From positions 806,001 to 870,000 of the forward strand of contig NZ_CP100128.1 of NCBI RefSeq assembly GCF_024207115.1: a DNA stretch of 64,000 nt. The letters run 5' to 3'. Made by a program: the position numbers and the translations under genes. Under the pieces are notes generated by a model. It was not told the origin of the DNA, ran no database searches, and saw only the letters and a program-made list of their open reading frames with translations. Each line of letters opens with the position of its first letter. Position 1 is the first letter of the stretch. Positions 36,651 through 46,438 of the stretch are shown here, piece after piece. Source of the DNA: Chromobacterium sp. IIBBL 290-4. GTDB lineage: Bacteria > Pseudomonadota > Gammaproteobacteria > Burkholderiales > Chromobacteriaceae.

Positions 36651-39600
36651 CTATTTCGCCGCAGGGCCTGCCCGCGCTTCGCGCAGAGAGGTCAGCGCCT
36701 CGTCAAACCGATACTGCAGCAAGGCCTGCTCGATTCCCGCCGCCGCCGGCCCCAGCGCCGTTCGCAAGATGCCTGCCGACGCGCTGAACACCTCCACCGC
36801 GTCGGCATCGTCATCCTTCAACAATTGCTCCAACTGATCGAACAAAGGCTGCAAGGCCTGCCAATCAACCGGCTGGGACGGTTTGGCGTCCGGCTCCGAA
36901 GGCAAAGCCTGCTTCAGAGATTCAATCAACCTGTCCAGCTCTCGCTGCGTCTCCGCCAGCCCCGCCTCCAAGTCGGCCAGCTCAGACCCCGCGTTCAGCG
37001 TCTTCTCCAGCTTGGCCGCCATTTCCTGCAGTTCGTTGGCGCCTATCGTGCCCGCCACGCCTTTGAGCGTATGCGCGGCGCGCGTGGCCGCCACACGGTC
37101 ATCGCGCCCCATCTCCCGCCTGACGTCATCCAGGGCGCCCGCCTGCCCCGAGACGAAGCGGCGCAGCAGATTTTCGTACGAGGCCCGCTTCCCCAGCACC
37201 CGGCGCAAGGCGTTGGCGACATCCAGGCCTGGAATGCTGCTCAGGGGGTCATTGTCCGCCAGCGCGCCCGCTTGATCCGGCCCGGCGGGCGGCGCGGCGG
37301 GGCCCTGCTTGGATCTGGACTTGGCCTTTCCCTTGCCTTCCGGCTTGCCTTGCCGGCGCGGATCCCACTGCCTCAAGGTGGCGAACAGCTGAACGGGATC
37401 GATAGGCTTGGCGATGTGATCGTTCATTCCGGCATCGACGCAGCGCTCGCGGTCGCCCGTCATCGCATTGGCGGTCATCGCCAGGATGGGCATGTCCTGG
37501 AACGCCTCCAGCTGACGCAAACGGCGCGTCGCCTCCAAACCGTCCATCACCGGCATCTGCATATCCATCAGCACCAAATCGAAGGGCTGCCGCTGCGCCA
37601 AACTCAGCGCTTCTTCACCATTATTGGCGATAAGCACCTGAATTTCCGCGGATTGCAACAGTTCGGTCGCCACTTGCTGGTTCAGCTCGTTGTCTTCGAC
37701 CAGCAAAATCTTCATGCCCTTGAGCGGCTCCAGCCCTGGCAATGCGTCATCCGGCCGATTGTCCGGCGCTTCGCCCGCCAGCCTCTCGCTGCCGAACAGG
37801 CGTATCGTCGCGTCGAATAGCACCGACGAGCAAACCGGCTTGACCAAGGTCATTTCGATGCCCACGCTTTCCGCCTCGCGGAAAACCTCCTCGCGCCCAT
37901 AACCGGTCACCATCACGCGGTGGGGGCGGACTTTCTCGTCGCGCAGCATCAGCCGCCTCGCCACCTCGATGCCGTCTATCCGCGGCATCCGCCAGTCGAA
38001 GAACACCACTTCGTATGACGCATCCTCCCGCTCGGCCTCCTCCACCATTTCCAGGGCTTTCAAGCCATCTCCGGCCTCATCGACCCGGAATGTCATGCTG
38101 CGCAACTGCTCGGCCAGGATGGTGCGGGCGGTCTTGCTGTCGTCCACCACCAGCACCCGGCGATTCCGCAAATCCACGCTGGGCAGCCGTTCAGGATGCT
38201 TCATGCCCTTGCCCAGCCGCGCGGTGAACCAGAAGGTGCTGCCTTTGCCGACCTCGCTCTCAACGCCGACCTCGCCCTGCATCAAGCCGGCCAGTTTCTT
38301 GGAAATGGCCAGCCCCAGGCCGGTGCCGCCGTACTTGCGCGAAGTGGAGGTATCGGCCTGCTGAAAAGACTGGAACAGCTTGGCCTTCTGCCCTGGCGTC
38401 ATGCCTATGCCGGTATCGACCACTTCAAAATACAACAGCATGTCTTGGGCGTTATCCTCGCGGCAGCGCACCCGCACCGTCACTTCGCCCTTGTCGGTGA
38501 ACTTCACCGCGTTGTTGGCGTAGTTGATCAGGATCTGCCCCAGGCGCAAGGGGTCGCCGATCAGGGACAGATTCAGATGCGGATCGACATCGAAGATCAA
38601 CTCCAGCCCCTTGGCTTCGGTCTTCTCGCCCAGCAGCGTCGCCAGATTGTCCAGCACCCGCTCCAGATCGAACTCGATGTTTTCCAGATCCAGCTTGCCG
38701 GCCTCTATCTTGGAAAAATCCAGGATGTCGTTGATGATGCCCAGCAGATGCTTGCCGGAGCTGTGGATCTTCTGCACATAGTCGCGCTGCTTGGGGTCGA
38801 GGTCGGTGCTTTGCGCCAAGTGGGCCATGCCGATGATGGCATTCATCGGGGTGCGGATTTCGTGGCTCATATTCGCCAGGAAATCGCTTTTGGCGCGGGT
38901 CGCGCTTTCGGCGTCCTCCATCGCCTGCGTCAAGCGCGCCTCGGCCTGCTTGCGGCTGGAGATATCGCGGATGAACAAGGTGCCGGTGCGCGCGCCGGCC
39001 ATGTCCACTACCGTCAAGCCGGCTTCCACCTGCGTCGAGGACCCATCCTGGCGGCGCAGCAACAGCTCCCAGAACTCTCCGTTCAGTCCGCTCAAACTGG
39101 CGGAGGCCAAATCCTGCGCCAGGATGCCTGGCAGCGGACCCTCGCCCTCCAGTTTAAGCAGCTCGCCGAGGCGGCCGGACAAGGCGACCGCGGCCTCGAC
39201 GCCGAAGATGCTCAAAGCGGTGCGATTGATGTCCTTGATTTCGCCCCGGCCATCCATCACCACCACGCCGACCGGCGCGCCGGCGATGATGGACTGCGAG
39301 AGTTTTTCGCTTTGCCTGAGCGCGTCGGTGCGGCGGACGATTTCCTCCTCCAGCCCCGCCTGATATCGCGACAAAGCCTTATTGCTGGCCACCAGCTCGC
39401 TCAGCAGTTCTTCGCGGCTTTTCTCATCCAGGATGCTGCGGATCAGCTCCGGGTCGGACTCCCCCATGCCGGGCGCGTCTATCACCACGCAATTGCGGCC
39501 CTCGCGCCTCTCCAGCCGCCATTGCGGATCGGCCAGCCGGATGTCGACGCGGCGGGCATCCTCCACGCCGATGAACAAGGTGTCCCAATCCACTTCAAGC

Positions 39601-39776
39601 TCGATGGACTCATAGCCGAGCTCCTGCAAATGCCGCAGCAGGCTGAACAAGGTCACGGCATGCCGCTCCAGCGCGCCGCCGCCCAGCCAGGACAGCTCCA
39701 TCAAACGCAAAATCTTGTGCCTGGCGCGATAGAGACTCGCCTCTCCCACCAAAGACAGGTTGACCTGTTCGCTCAT
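36651..39776 (-). CDS. Hybrid sensor histidine kinase with PAS, two receivers and Hpt
   Basis: 1041 residues. Residues 1-115 are an unassigned N-terminal part (a coupling segment), then a coiled region (120-155), PAS (about 158-275), HisKA with H305 in [13 protein letters not shown], HATPase (N-box, [12 protein letters not shown] at 484-495), receiver 1 (D594 in FFDWRMP), receiver 2 (D738 in LMDMQMP) and an Hpt domain with H902 in [11 protein letters not shown] basic Lys/Pro/Gly linker (806-830) separates the last two. No membrane helix is seen, so it is cytoplasmic. Its start overlaps the phosphatase stop by four bases. Confidence 0.93.
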   Translation of the reverse strand: MSEQVNLSLVGEASLYRARHKILRLMELSWLGGGALERHAVTLFSLLRHLQELGYESIELEVDWDTLFIGVEDARRVDIRLADPQWRLERREGRNCVVIDAPGMGESDPELIRSILDEKSREELLSELVASNKALSRYQAGLEEEIVRRTDALRQSEKLSQSIIAGAPVGVVVMDGRGEIKDINRTALSIFGVEAAVALSGRLGELLKLEGEGPLPGILAQDLASASLSGLNGEFWELLLRRQDGSSTQVEAGLTVVDMAGARTGTLFIRDISSRKQAEARLTQAMEDAESATRAKSDFLANMSHEIRTPMNAIIGMAHLAQSTDLDPKQRDYVQKIHSSGKHLLGIINDILDFSKIEAGKLDLENIEFDLERVLDNLATLLGEKTEAKGLELIFDVDPHLNLSLIGDPLRLGQILINYANNAVKFTDKGEVTVRVRCREDNAQDMLLYFEVVDTGIGMTPGQKAKLFQSFQQADTSTSRKYGGTGLGLAISKKLAGLMQGEVGVESEVGKGSTFWFTARLGKGMKHPERLPSVDLRNRRVLVVDDSKTARTILAEQLRSMTFRVDEAGDGLKALEMVEEAEREDASYEVVFFDWRMPRIDGIEVARRLMLRDEKVRPHRVMVTGYGREEVFREAESVGIEMTLVKPVCSSVLFDATIRLFGSERLAGEAPDNRPDDALPGLEPLKGMKILLVEDNELNQQVATELLQSAEIQVLIANNGEEALSLAQRQPFDLVLMDMQMPVMDGLEATRRLRQLEAFQDMPILAMTANAMTGDRERCVDAGMNDHIAKPIDPVQLFATLRQWDPRRQGKPEGKGKAKSRSKQGPAAPPAGPDQAGALADNDPLSSIPGLDVANALRRVLGKRASYENLLRRFVSGQAGALDDVRREMGRDDRVAATRAAHTLKGVAGTIGANELQEMAAKLEKTLNAGSELADLEAGLAETQRELDRLIESLKQALPSEPDAKPSQPVDWQALQPLFDQLEQLLKDDDADAVEVFSASAGILRTALGPAAAGIEQALLQYRFDEALTSLREARAGPAAK

Positions 39777-40375
39777 GGATCCCATCTCGCAACAACGCAG
39801 GTGGCGTCGTCATGCCACTTGGCGTGATCATTCATCAGCAGATTGCTGACCCGGCTGGCCGGCAGTTTCAGCCAACTTTCCAATAGCTCGACAGGCAAGT
39901 GCTCCTGCACGCCATCGGTGGTCAACAGCAACAAGGCGCCGGCCCTCAAGCGCAGCTGGCGCTCCACAATCACAGGCACCGCCTGGCCTATCGTGCCCGG
40001 CTGCCCGGGCAGCAACACCAGCTCAGGCTGCAGCACGCGCAGCAAGGCATTGCCGATATTGGCGCATGTCAGCATGCCGTCCGCCGCCACCCGGACCAGG
40101 CAAACCGCCGCGCCGCGAGTACCCTCAAAGGACCGGTGCATTTCCCGCAGCAGCTCGCTGACCGGCTTCCGCTCCGCCTGTTCCAGCCAGCGCTCCATCT
40201 GCCGCGCCAGGCCGTGCGCCTCCGCGCCGTGCCCCAGCACATCCAGGATGGCCAGCAGCGCGCCATCGGCCTCGCTTCGCACCACCAGCCCGTCGCCGCT
40301 GACGGTCTCGCCGAAAAATGGCCGGCCGCCCACCGACACTTCGCTCAGCGCCGGCGGCCAGGCATGGTCTGTCAT
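39773..40375 (-). CDS. PPM-type phosphatase, RsbX-like
   Basis: 200 residues with PP2C/SpoIIE motifs: [13 protein letters not shown] (D28), DVLGHG (D45), an [17 protein letters not shown] core, [13 protein letters not shown] and a terminal [17 protein letters not shown]. In stressosomes RsbX resets the complex by removing phosphates from RsbS/RsbR. The start overlaps the RsbT-like stop as TGATG; an ATG nine bases earlier is possible. Confidence 0.85.
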   Translation of the reverse strand: MTDHAWPPALSEVSVGGRPFFGETVSGDGLVVRSEADGALLAILDVLGHGAEAHGLARQMERWLEQAERKPVSELLREMHRSFEGTRGAAVCLVRVAADGMLTCANIGNALLRVLQPELVLLPGQPGTIGQAVPVIVERQLRLRAGALLLLTTDGVQEHLPVELLESWLKLPASRVSNLLMNDHAKWHDDATCVVARWDP

Positions 40376-40821
40376 CACTTCCATTTTCGGACGCATACCC
40401 GAGTGCCCTTGCGTGGCTCGCTGTCTATCCAAAACTCGTCCATCAGCCGACGGGTGCCGGGCAAGCCCAGCCCCAGGGTCCCCTTGCTGCTGTAATGCTC
40501 TTCCAGCGCCTTGGCAAGATCGGGAATGCCCGGGCCTTTATCCCGAGCCTGCAACTCCATCCCTTGCCGCAGCCCCTGCTGCACCGTGTGCCAGCGCACT
40601 TCTCCCTCTCCGGCGTACTTGAGGATATTCATCGCCAGCTCCGAGGCGCCGGTGGCCAGCTGGGTGGCGCCGACCGCGGTGAAACCCAAGCTGGCGGCAT
40701 AGGCTTGAACCTGGAACACCATCATCCGGACATCGGTTTCGCTACGTATGGCCAGCGATCCGCCCATGCCCATTCGCTGCGCGGCCGTCAATGGCACCAG
40801 CTCCAGCGGCCGCGCGCTCAT
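40375..40821 (-). CDS. rsbT: RsbT-like serine/threonine kinase
   Basis: 148 residues, GHKL ATPase. The N-box is E61-x-x-x-N65 in SELAMNILKYAG, the G1 box DKGPGIPD (D94) and the G2 box GLGLPGTRRLMDEF. This is the RsbT/RsbW-type kinase that phosphorylates RsbS and RsbR and then leaves the stressosome to act on a downstream partner, probably the hybrid kinase's N-terminal region here (inference). It overlaps its neighbours by four (ATGA) and three bases. Confidence 0.9.
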   Translation of the reverse strand: MSARPLELVPLTAAQRMGMGGSLAIRSETDVRMMVFQVQAYAASLGFTAVGATQLATGASELAMNILKYAGEGEVRWHTVQQGLRQGMELQARDKGPGIPDLAKALEEHYSSKGTLGLGLPGTRRLMDEFWIDSEPRKGTRVCVRKWK

Positions 40822-41180
40822 AGCTTCAAAGCCAGCGCCTGCTCCAGCGAGATGGCCCCGCGGAAGGCGCCCAGGTCGGCGCCGACTTGGGACAGGCCCT
40901 GGATCACGCCTGGGCGCAAGCCCACCAGCACGGTGGCGGCCCCCATCAGCGAAATGGTTCGCTTCATGTCGATCAAGGCCTGGTAGGACTCCAGATCCAT
41001 GAACCGCACTTCGGACAGGTCCAGCATCACCTTGCGCACCGCTCGGCCGCTGATGCGCTCTAGCAATCGGCTCTGCATCTGCCTCACCACCGAAGGCCGC
41101 AATTCGGCCTGCACGCAAGCCAGCATGGCATCGCCGATTTGCGACAGCGTGATCCTGGCTTCGGATGCTTCGTCTGACAT
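40818..41180 (-). CDS. rsbS: RsbS-like STAS protein
   Basis: 120 residues, one STAS domain (MLDLSEVRFMDLESYQALIDMKR, then GAATVLVGLRPGVIQGL). The position after the conserved Asp (D62), where RsbS carries its phosphorylated serine (Ser59 in Bacillus), is Leu63; S65 is two residues on. So either the phosphosite is shifted or the alignment differs. Context (RsbR before, RsbT after) makes the role clear. It starts 10 bp after the RsbR-like stop. Confidence 0.88.
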   Translation of the reverse strand: MSDEASEARITLSQIGDAMLACVQAELRPSVVRQMQSRLLERISGRAVRKVMLDLSEVRFMDLESYQALIDMKRTISLMGAATVLVGLRPGVIQGLSQVGADLGAFRGAISLEQALALKL

Positions 41181-41190
41181 GTCGGCGCTC

Positions 41191-42078
41191 CTAGCTCAGT
41201 TGGCGGATCGCCAGCCCGCAGATGCGAAACGCCGCCTCCAGCGCGTCCCGCAAGGTGGAGAAAGTGGAAATCTGTTCGGTATCGATGCCCAGGTGGACGA
41301 TGGTCTGGGCAATGGCCGGCGACAAGCCGGACACCAGGCTCTCGCAGCCCATCAACTGAGTGGCCTTGGTGATCTTGACCAGATGGTTGGCCACCGCGGA
41401 ATCCACCACCGCCACGCCGGAGATGTCCATGATGAACACCCGCGAGCGCGTCGAGGAGATCTTGTTCAGAATCCCCTCCATGATGCTCTGCGAACGCTGG
41501 GAATCGATGATGCCGACAATCGGCAGCAGCAGGATGTCTTGCCAGATCATGGTGACCGGCGTCGACATCTCCATCATCGCCCGGCCTTGCTCCATGACCC
41601 GCTCTTGCAGCAGGCGGCTGTAAGTCTCCACCACCAGCGCGGTGTCCAGGTGCAGCAGCTTGCTGGCCGATTGCGACAGCTGCGACACCGTGTCGCGATC
41701 GCCGCTTGTCAAATAGCCGCTGAACAGATGGAAAGCGTAATTGACGCCGGCAAAATAGGTGCTGAGCGGCAGGCCGATCCGGGCATGGGTTTCGCCCGCG
41801 CACACCCGCTCCGCCAGATAGGCTTCGTCTATCACGCCGCGGAAAAAGCTGCGCCAGTAGGCCTCTTGCGCGACTTGGGCGTTACGCAGGGTAGAGGGAC
41901 GGGAGAATAAGGCTTCATATTCGGGCAGGCTGGGCAGCCATTCGTAGAAATGCAGCATGGCCTCGCCCAAATGCGGCAAGACCGCCTCTCCCATGGCCTG
42001 CACCCGTTGCAGATCGTCGTCCTGAATGGCGAACCGCTGCAGGCATTCCCTCGCGTCCGCAAGACTGCTCGGATCCAT
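41191..42078 (-). CDS. rsbR: Globin-domain RsbR stressosome scaffold/sensor
   Basis: 295 residues. N-terminal protoglobin-type sensor (about 10-150) with the globin-coupled-sensor motif AGETHARIGLPLSTYFAGVNYAF, in which H98 is the likely heme ligand. The STAS domain (about 175-290) has IIDSQRSQ (S193) and VVDSAVANH (S227), where Bacillus RsbR has phosphorylated Thr171 and Thr205. The region VDSAVANHLVKITKATQLMGCES and GLSPAIAQTIVHLGID are classic RsbR. Start chosen for the GGGGGAACGG just before the ATG. Confidence 0.88.
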   Translation of the reverse strand: MDPSSLADARECLQRFAIQDDDLQRVQAMGEAVLPHLGEAMLHFYEWLPSLPEYEALFSRPSTLRNAQVAQEAYWRSFFRGVIDEAYLAERVCAGETHARIGLPLSTYFAGVNYAFHLFSGYLTSGDRDTVSQLSQSASKLLHLDTALVVETYSRLLQERVMEQGRAMMEMSTPVTMIWQDILLLPIVGIIDSQRSQSIMEGILNKISSTRSRVFIMDISGVAVVDSAVANHLVKITKATQLMGCESLVSGLSPAIAQTIVHLGIDTEQISTFSTLRDALEAAFRICGLAIRQLS

Positions 42079-42183
42079 CCGTTCCCCCCCCGCTAGCCGC
42101 AATTGCATGTTATGGATTGCTGTATGCCTATTGCTATCTATAGGCCATATAGCCATAGAATTTCCATCACGCGGCAGCGCGCA

Positions 42184-42214
42184 AAACAAAGGCCCGGCGC
42201 ATGCGCCAGGCCTT
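42184..42214 (-). terminator. Terminator after xthA
   Basis: Dyad AAGGCC-CGGCGCATGCGCCA-GGCCTT with a T-rich minus-strand tail (TTTGTTTTGC), 22 bp below the xthA stop. It isolates xthA from the stressosome operon promoter. Confidence 0.7.
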
Positions 42215-42235
42215 GCAGGGGACGAACCGGGACGC

Positions 42236-43009
42236 TTAGTCCGCCAGCGTCAGCACTACCGGCGTGTGATCGGAGGGGCGCTCCCACTTGCGCGGGGCCT
42301 TGTCGATCTCGCAGGACTGCGCGCGCGGCTTGAGCGCGTCGCTGACCAGGATATGGTCGATGCGCACGCCCTTGTTGCGGCGGAACATCATCTGGCGGTA
42401 ATCCCACCAGCTGTACTGTTTTTCTTCCTGATTGAACAGGCGGAAACTGTCTGACAGGCCCAGGCCGATCAGGCGGCGGAAGGCGTCGCGCTCCGGCGTG
42501 CTGCACAGCACCTGTTCATGCCAGCCCTCCGGGTCGTACACATCGCGGTCTTCCGGCGCGATATTGTAGTCGCCCAGCAAAAGCAGGTTGGGATGCGCGG
42601 CCAGCTCGGCGGCGACATGGCCCTCCAGCTTGGACAGCCACTCCAGCTTATACGGGTATTTGGCCGAATCCACCGCCTCGCCGTTGACGAAATAAGCGCA
42701 GATGGCGCGCACGCCGGCGATGGTGGCGGTGATGACGCGGCGTTGCTCGTCGCCGTAGCCGGGAATGCCGGACACCACGTCCTCGATCTCCAGCGGCGCC
42801 TTGGCCAGGATGGCCACGCCGTTATAGGTTTTCTGCCCGAACCAGACCGCGCGGTAGCCTGCGGCCTCTATGTCCGCCAGCGGGAAAGCGTCCTGGTCCA
42901 TCTTCAGTTCTTGCAGGCACAACACTTCGACGCCGGTCTCGGCCAGCCATTGCAAGACTTGCGGCAAGCGGACTTTCAGGGAATTGACGTTCCAGGTGGC
43001 AAAACGCAT
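42236..43009 (-). CDS. xthA: Exodeoxyribonuclease III (AP endonuclease)
   Basis: 257 residues, EEP fold. Catalytic blocks visible: ATWNVNSLKVRL, LQELKMD (Glu), NGVAILAK, LLLLGDYNIAPEDRDV (Asp/Asn), YSWWDYRQMMFRRNKGVRIDHIL and the terminal SDHTPVVLTL (Asp-His). It repairs abasic sites and 3'-blocked ends. Length is typical. Confidence 0.95.
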   Translation of the reverse strand: MRFATWNVNSLKVRLPQVLQWLAETGVEVLCLQELKMDQDAFPLADIEAAGYRAVWFGQKTYNGVAILAKAPLEIEDVVSGIPGYGDEQRRVITATIAGVRAICAYFVNGEAVDSAKYPYKLEWLSKLEGHVAAELAAHPNLLLLGDYNIAPEDRDVYDPEGWHEQVLCSTPERDAFRRLIGLGLSDSFRLFNQEEKQYSWWDYRQMMFRRNKGVRIDHILVSDALKPRAQSCEIDKAPRKWERPSDHTPVVLTLAD

Positions 43010-43107
43010 CGAAGGGGCTCCTGAGCAAAGAATACGATAAGCCCGACACCATACCAGCCGGCGGCCGGACTGTTGAGCGCTTTTTCACGCGCCGCCGCGC
43101 GTCGGCC

Positions 43108-43139
43108 AAAAAAAAGCGCCCCCGCGATTGGCGGAGGCG
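43108..43139 (-). terminator. Terminator after prlC
   Basis: On the minus strand GACGCCTCCGC...GCGGGGGCGC is followed by T8. It lies 120 bp beyond the prlC stop and before xthA. Confidence 0.8.
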
Positions 43140-43260
43140 TCAATAGACACAATATCACTACCCCTGATACGCGTCTGGCTCGCTTGCTGCTCCGGAAAAC
43201 CCTGAGCAAATGATTAGAGCGAAACGCTTACAGCGGAGTTCCGGAAAGTTTCACATTTTT

Positions 43261-45297
43261 TTACGCGGCGGTTTCCACCATGCCGGAGTGGCGCAGCAGC
43301 GCGTCGATTTGCGGATCGCGGCCGCGGAAGGCGCGGAACGACTCCAGCGCCGGACGGCTGCCGCCAACCGCCAGAATCTCGTTCCAGAAGCGCTTGCCGG
43401 TGTCCGGATTCGCGCCGCCCACTTCTTCGAAAGCGGCGTAGGCGTCGGCCGACAGCACCTCGGCCCACTTGTAGCTGTAATAGCCTGCCGCGTAGCCGCC
43501 GGCGAAGATGTGGCTGAAGCCATTGGGGAAGCGGTTGTAGGCCGGCGGGAAGTTCACCGCCACCTCGCGGCGCACCTCATCCAGCAAGGCTTGCCAGTCG
43601 CCGGATGCCGGATCGAGCTGGCTGTAAGCCAGCAGGTCGAACAGCGCGAACTCCAGCTGGCGCACCGTGCCCATGCCGCTCTGGAAGTTCTTGGCCGCCT
43701 CCATCTTGTCGTACAGCGCGCGCGGCAAAACCTCGCCGCTGTCCACATGGGCGGTCATGCCTTGCAGCACATCCCATTCCCAGGCGAAGTTTTCCAGGAA
43801 CTGGCTGGGCAGCTCCACCGCATCCCATTCCACGCCGTTGATGCCGGACACGCCCAGTTCGTCGACGCGGGTCAGCATATGGTGCAGGCCATGGCCGAAC
43901 TCGTGGAACAGCGTAATGACTTCGTCGTGGGTGAACAACGCCGGCTTGTCGCCGACCGCGCGGGTGAAATTGCAGGTGAGATAGGCCACCGGCGTTTGCA
44001 CGGTTTCGCCCTTCTTGCGGCGGCCGCGCGCGTCGTCCATCCAGGCGCCGGAGCGCTTGCCGTCGCGGGCGTACAGGTCGAAGTAGAAACTGCCGAGCAG
44101 CTCGCCATCCTTCAGAATTTCATAGTAACGGACATCCGGATGCCACACCGGCGCGGCGCTGTCGCGCACTTCCACGCCGAACAGCTTGTTCACCACGCCG
44201 AACAGACCTTGCACCACCTTGGGCTCCTGGAAGTACTGTTTCACTTCCAGCTCGGAGAAGGCATAGCGCGCCACGCGCAGCTTTTCCGCCGCGTAGGCCA
44301 AGTCCCAGGCCTGCAGTTCGGCGATGCCCAGCTCTGCCTTGGCGAAGGCTTCCAGCTCCTGGCGATCCTTCGCCGCGAACGGTTTGGCCTTGGCGGCCAG
44401 ATCGCGCAGGAAGGCGATGACCTGCTCCGGGCTTTCCGCCATCTTGGTGAACAGCGACAGCTCGGCGAAGTTGGCGAAGCCCAGCAATTGCGACTCTTCG
44501 CGCGCCAGTTGCAGCTTTTCGCGGATGATGGGGCTGTTGTCGCGCTCGGCCGGGCCGAACTCGGACGCGCGCTGCACATAGGCCTGGTACAGCTTCTCGC
44601 GCAGGGCGCGGTTGTCGGCGTATTGCAACACCGGGAAATAGAAAGGGAATTGCAGCGTGATCTTATAGCCGGCCTTGCCATCGCCTTCCGCCGCCGCGGC
44701 GAACAGCGCCAGCGAGTCCTCAGGCACGCCGGCCAGCTCGGCCTGGTCTTCGATGATCAGGCTGAAGGCGTCGGTGGCGTCCAGCACATTCTGCTCGAAC
44801 TTGGCCGACAGCTCCGCCAGGCGCATCTGGATGGCGGCGAAACGCTCCTTGGCCGCGGCTTCCAGCTCGGCGCCGGACAGGCGGAAGTCGCGCAGATCGT
44901 TTTCGATGATCTTCTTGCGCGCCGCGCCGTAGGCGGCATGCTCGGCGCTGGCCGCCAGCGCTTTGAAGCGGGCGAACAAGGCCAGGTTCTGCCCCATTTC
45001 GGTCCAGAATTCTGACACCCGCGGGATATTGGAATTGTAAGCCTCGCGCAATTCCGGCGTATTCACCACCGCGTTCAGGTGCGTCACCACGCCCCAGGCG
45101 CGCGACAGCCGCTCGGTGGCGTCGGTCAAGGGGCTGACGAAATCGTCCCAGCTCGGCTCGCCGGTTTCCGCGGTCAGCCGAGCCACGGCGGCGCGCGCCT
45201 CTTCCAGCAGCGCATCCAGCGCCGGATTGATGTGTTCCGGGCGGATTTCGGCGAAACGGGGCAGACCGGATAAATCGAGAAGGGGATTCTGGCTCAT
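43261..45297 (-). CDS. prlC: Oligopeptidase A (M3 metallopeptidase)
   Basis: 678 residues, like E. coli OpdA/PrlC. The zinc motif HEFGH is at residues 465-469 within TLFHEFGHGLHHML. The N-terminal helical domain starts PLLDLSGLPRFAEIRPEHINPALDALL. It degrades cleaved signal peptides and other cytoplasmic oligopeptides and takes part in heat-shock proteolysis. Downstream of its own promoter region, divergent from the gamma carbonic anhydrase gene. Confidence 0.97.
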   Translation of the reverse strand: MSQNPLLDLSGLPRFAEIRPEHINPALDALLEEARAAVARLTAETGEPSWDDFVSPLTDATERLSRAWGVVTHLNAVVNTPELREAYNSNIPRVSEFWTEMGQNLALFARFKALAASAEHAAYGAARKKIIENDLRDFRLSGAELEAAAKERFAAIQMRLAELSAKFEQNVLDATDAFSLIIEDQAELAGVPEDSLALFAAAAEGDGKAGYKITLQFPFYFPVLQYADNRALREKLYQAYVQRASEFGPAERDNSPIIREKLQLAREESQLLGFANFAELSLFTKMAESPEQVIAFLRDLAAKAKPFAAKDRQELEAFAKAELGIAELQAWDLAYAAEKLRVARYAFSELEVKQYFQEPKVVQGLFGVVNKLFGVEVRDSAAPVWHPDVRYYEILKDGELLGSFYFDLYARDGKRSGAWMDDARGRRKKGETVQTPVAYLTCNFTRAVGDKPALFTHDEVITLFHEFGHGLHHMLTRVDELGVSGINGVEWDAVELPSQFLENFAWEWDVLQGMTAHVDSGEVLPRALYDKMEAAKNFQSGMGTVRQLEFALFDLLAYSQLDPASGDWQALLDEVRREVAVNFPPAYNRFPNGFSHIFAGGYAAGYYSYKWAEVLSADAYAAFEEVGGANPDTGKRFWNEILAVGGSRPALESFRAFRGRDPQIDALLRHSGMVETAA

Positions 45298-45398
45298 GGC
45301 TTCAGCGTCCTGTTACATGGAACGGATATGATAAGGGAATTTGCATGCCGCCGCGCGCGGCCTGCACAATGCATTATTCCTGAGATAAGGACGAAACG

Positions 45399-45944
45399 AT
45401 GAAAAGCAATATCCGCCCCTACGACGGCCATCACCCGGTCATCGCCGACGATTGTTACATCGACCCCGCCGCCGTGGTGATAGGCGAAGTCGAGCTCGCG
45501 GCCGGCGCCTCGGTGTGGCCTTGCGCGGTGATCCGCGGCGACGTGAACCATATCCGCATCGGCAAGAACAGCAATGTGCAGGATTTCGCCATGCTGCACG
45601 TCAGCCACAAGACCGAGGCCGACCCGCAAGGCGCGCCGCTGATCATAGGCGAGCACGTCACCATCGGCCACCACGTGACGCTGCATGGCTGCACCATAGG
45701 CGACGAGGTGCTGATCGGCATCGGCAGCATCGTGCTGGACCGCGTGGTGATCGAGGACAAGGTGTTGATCGGCGCCGGCAGCCTGGTGCCGCCGGGCAAG
45801 CGGCTGGAATCCGGCTTCCTGTATCTGGGCAATCCGGTCAAGCAAGCCCGGCCGCTGAGCGACAAAGAACTGGCGTATTTCAAATATTCGGCCGAGCACT
45901 ACACCCGCGTCGCGGACAAGCACAAAGCCAATCTGGAAGGGTAA
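45399..45944 (+). CDS. Gamma-class carbonic anhydrase-like protein (YrdA family)
   Basis: 181 residues of left-handed beta-helix repeats (hexapeptides such as VVIGEVELAAGASVWPCAVIRGDV). Metal-site histidines are seen in AMLHVSHK (H67) and in IGHHVTLHGCTI (H91/H96). Members bind zinc; carbonic anhydrase activity has been shown only for some. It begins a two-gene unit, three bases before the RDD gene. Confidence 0.88.
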   Translation: MKSNIRPYDGHHPVIADDCYIDPAAVVIGEVELAAGASVWPCAVIRGDVNHIRIGKNSNVQDFAMLHVSHKTEADPQGAPLIIGEHVTIGHHVTLHGCTIGDEVLIGIGSIVLDRVVIEDKVLIGAGSLVPPGKRLESGFLYLGNPVKQARPLSDKELAYFKYSAEHYTRVADKHKANLEG

Positions 45945-45947
45945 GCG

Positions 45948-46436
45948 ATGATAGACAGCGACGATGAGCTGGAATATGTCGGTTTCTGGGCCAGGGTGGC
46001 CGCCTGCCTGGTGGATACCGTGCTGCTGGTCGTGGTATCCGCGCCGCTGCTGTGGCTGCTGACCGACGGCGGCGCCAGCAGCTTCGACAACTGGACCGAA
46101 ATCGCCCTCGGCAACAGCAAAACCGACCATATCGCCGACTTCATGATCAACTATGTGTTGCCGGCGGTGGCGGTGATCCTGTTCTGGATCTACAAAAGCG
46201 CCACGCCGGGCAAGATGATGCTGGGCGCGATAGTGGTGGATGCCGACAGCGGCGGCCCGCTGACGCCGGGCCAGGCCGTGCTGCGCTACCTGGGCTATTA
46301 CCTTTCCCTCATTCCCTTTGCCCTGGGACTAATCTGGGTGGGCCTGGACGCGCGCAAGCAGGGCTGGCACGACAAGCTGGCCCGCACCGTGGTGGTGCGG
46401 CGCAAGCCGGCGGCGGTGGCCTTCCGCCGCCGCTAA
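45948..46436 (+). CDS. RDD family membrane protein
   Basis: 162 residues, RDD domain: GFWARVAACLVDTVLLVVV (Arg and Asp in the first helix), a central helix VLPAVAVILFWIYKSATPGKMMLG and a third around LRYLGYYLSLIPFALGLIW. Such proteins are inner-membrane and some act as sodium/proton antiporters, but the function here is unknown. Confidence 0.88.
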   Translation: MIDSDDELEYVGFWARVAACLVDTVLLVVVSAPLLWLLTDGGASSFDNWTEIALGNSKTDHIADFMINYVLPAVAVILFWIYKSATPGKMMLGAIVVDADSGGPLTPGQAVLRYLGYYLSLIPFALGLIWVGLDARKQGWHDKLARTVVVRRKPAAVAFRRR

Positions 46437-46438
46437 GC

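Noticed and set aside
43210..45015. A 601-codon plus-strand frame opposite prlC
   Set aside because: Antisense shadow with no motif; prlC carries HEFGH and a correct start.
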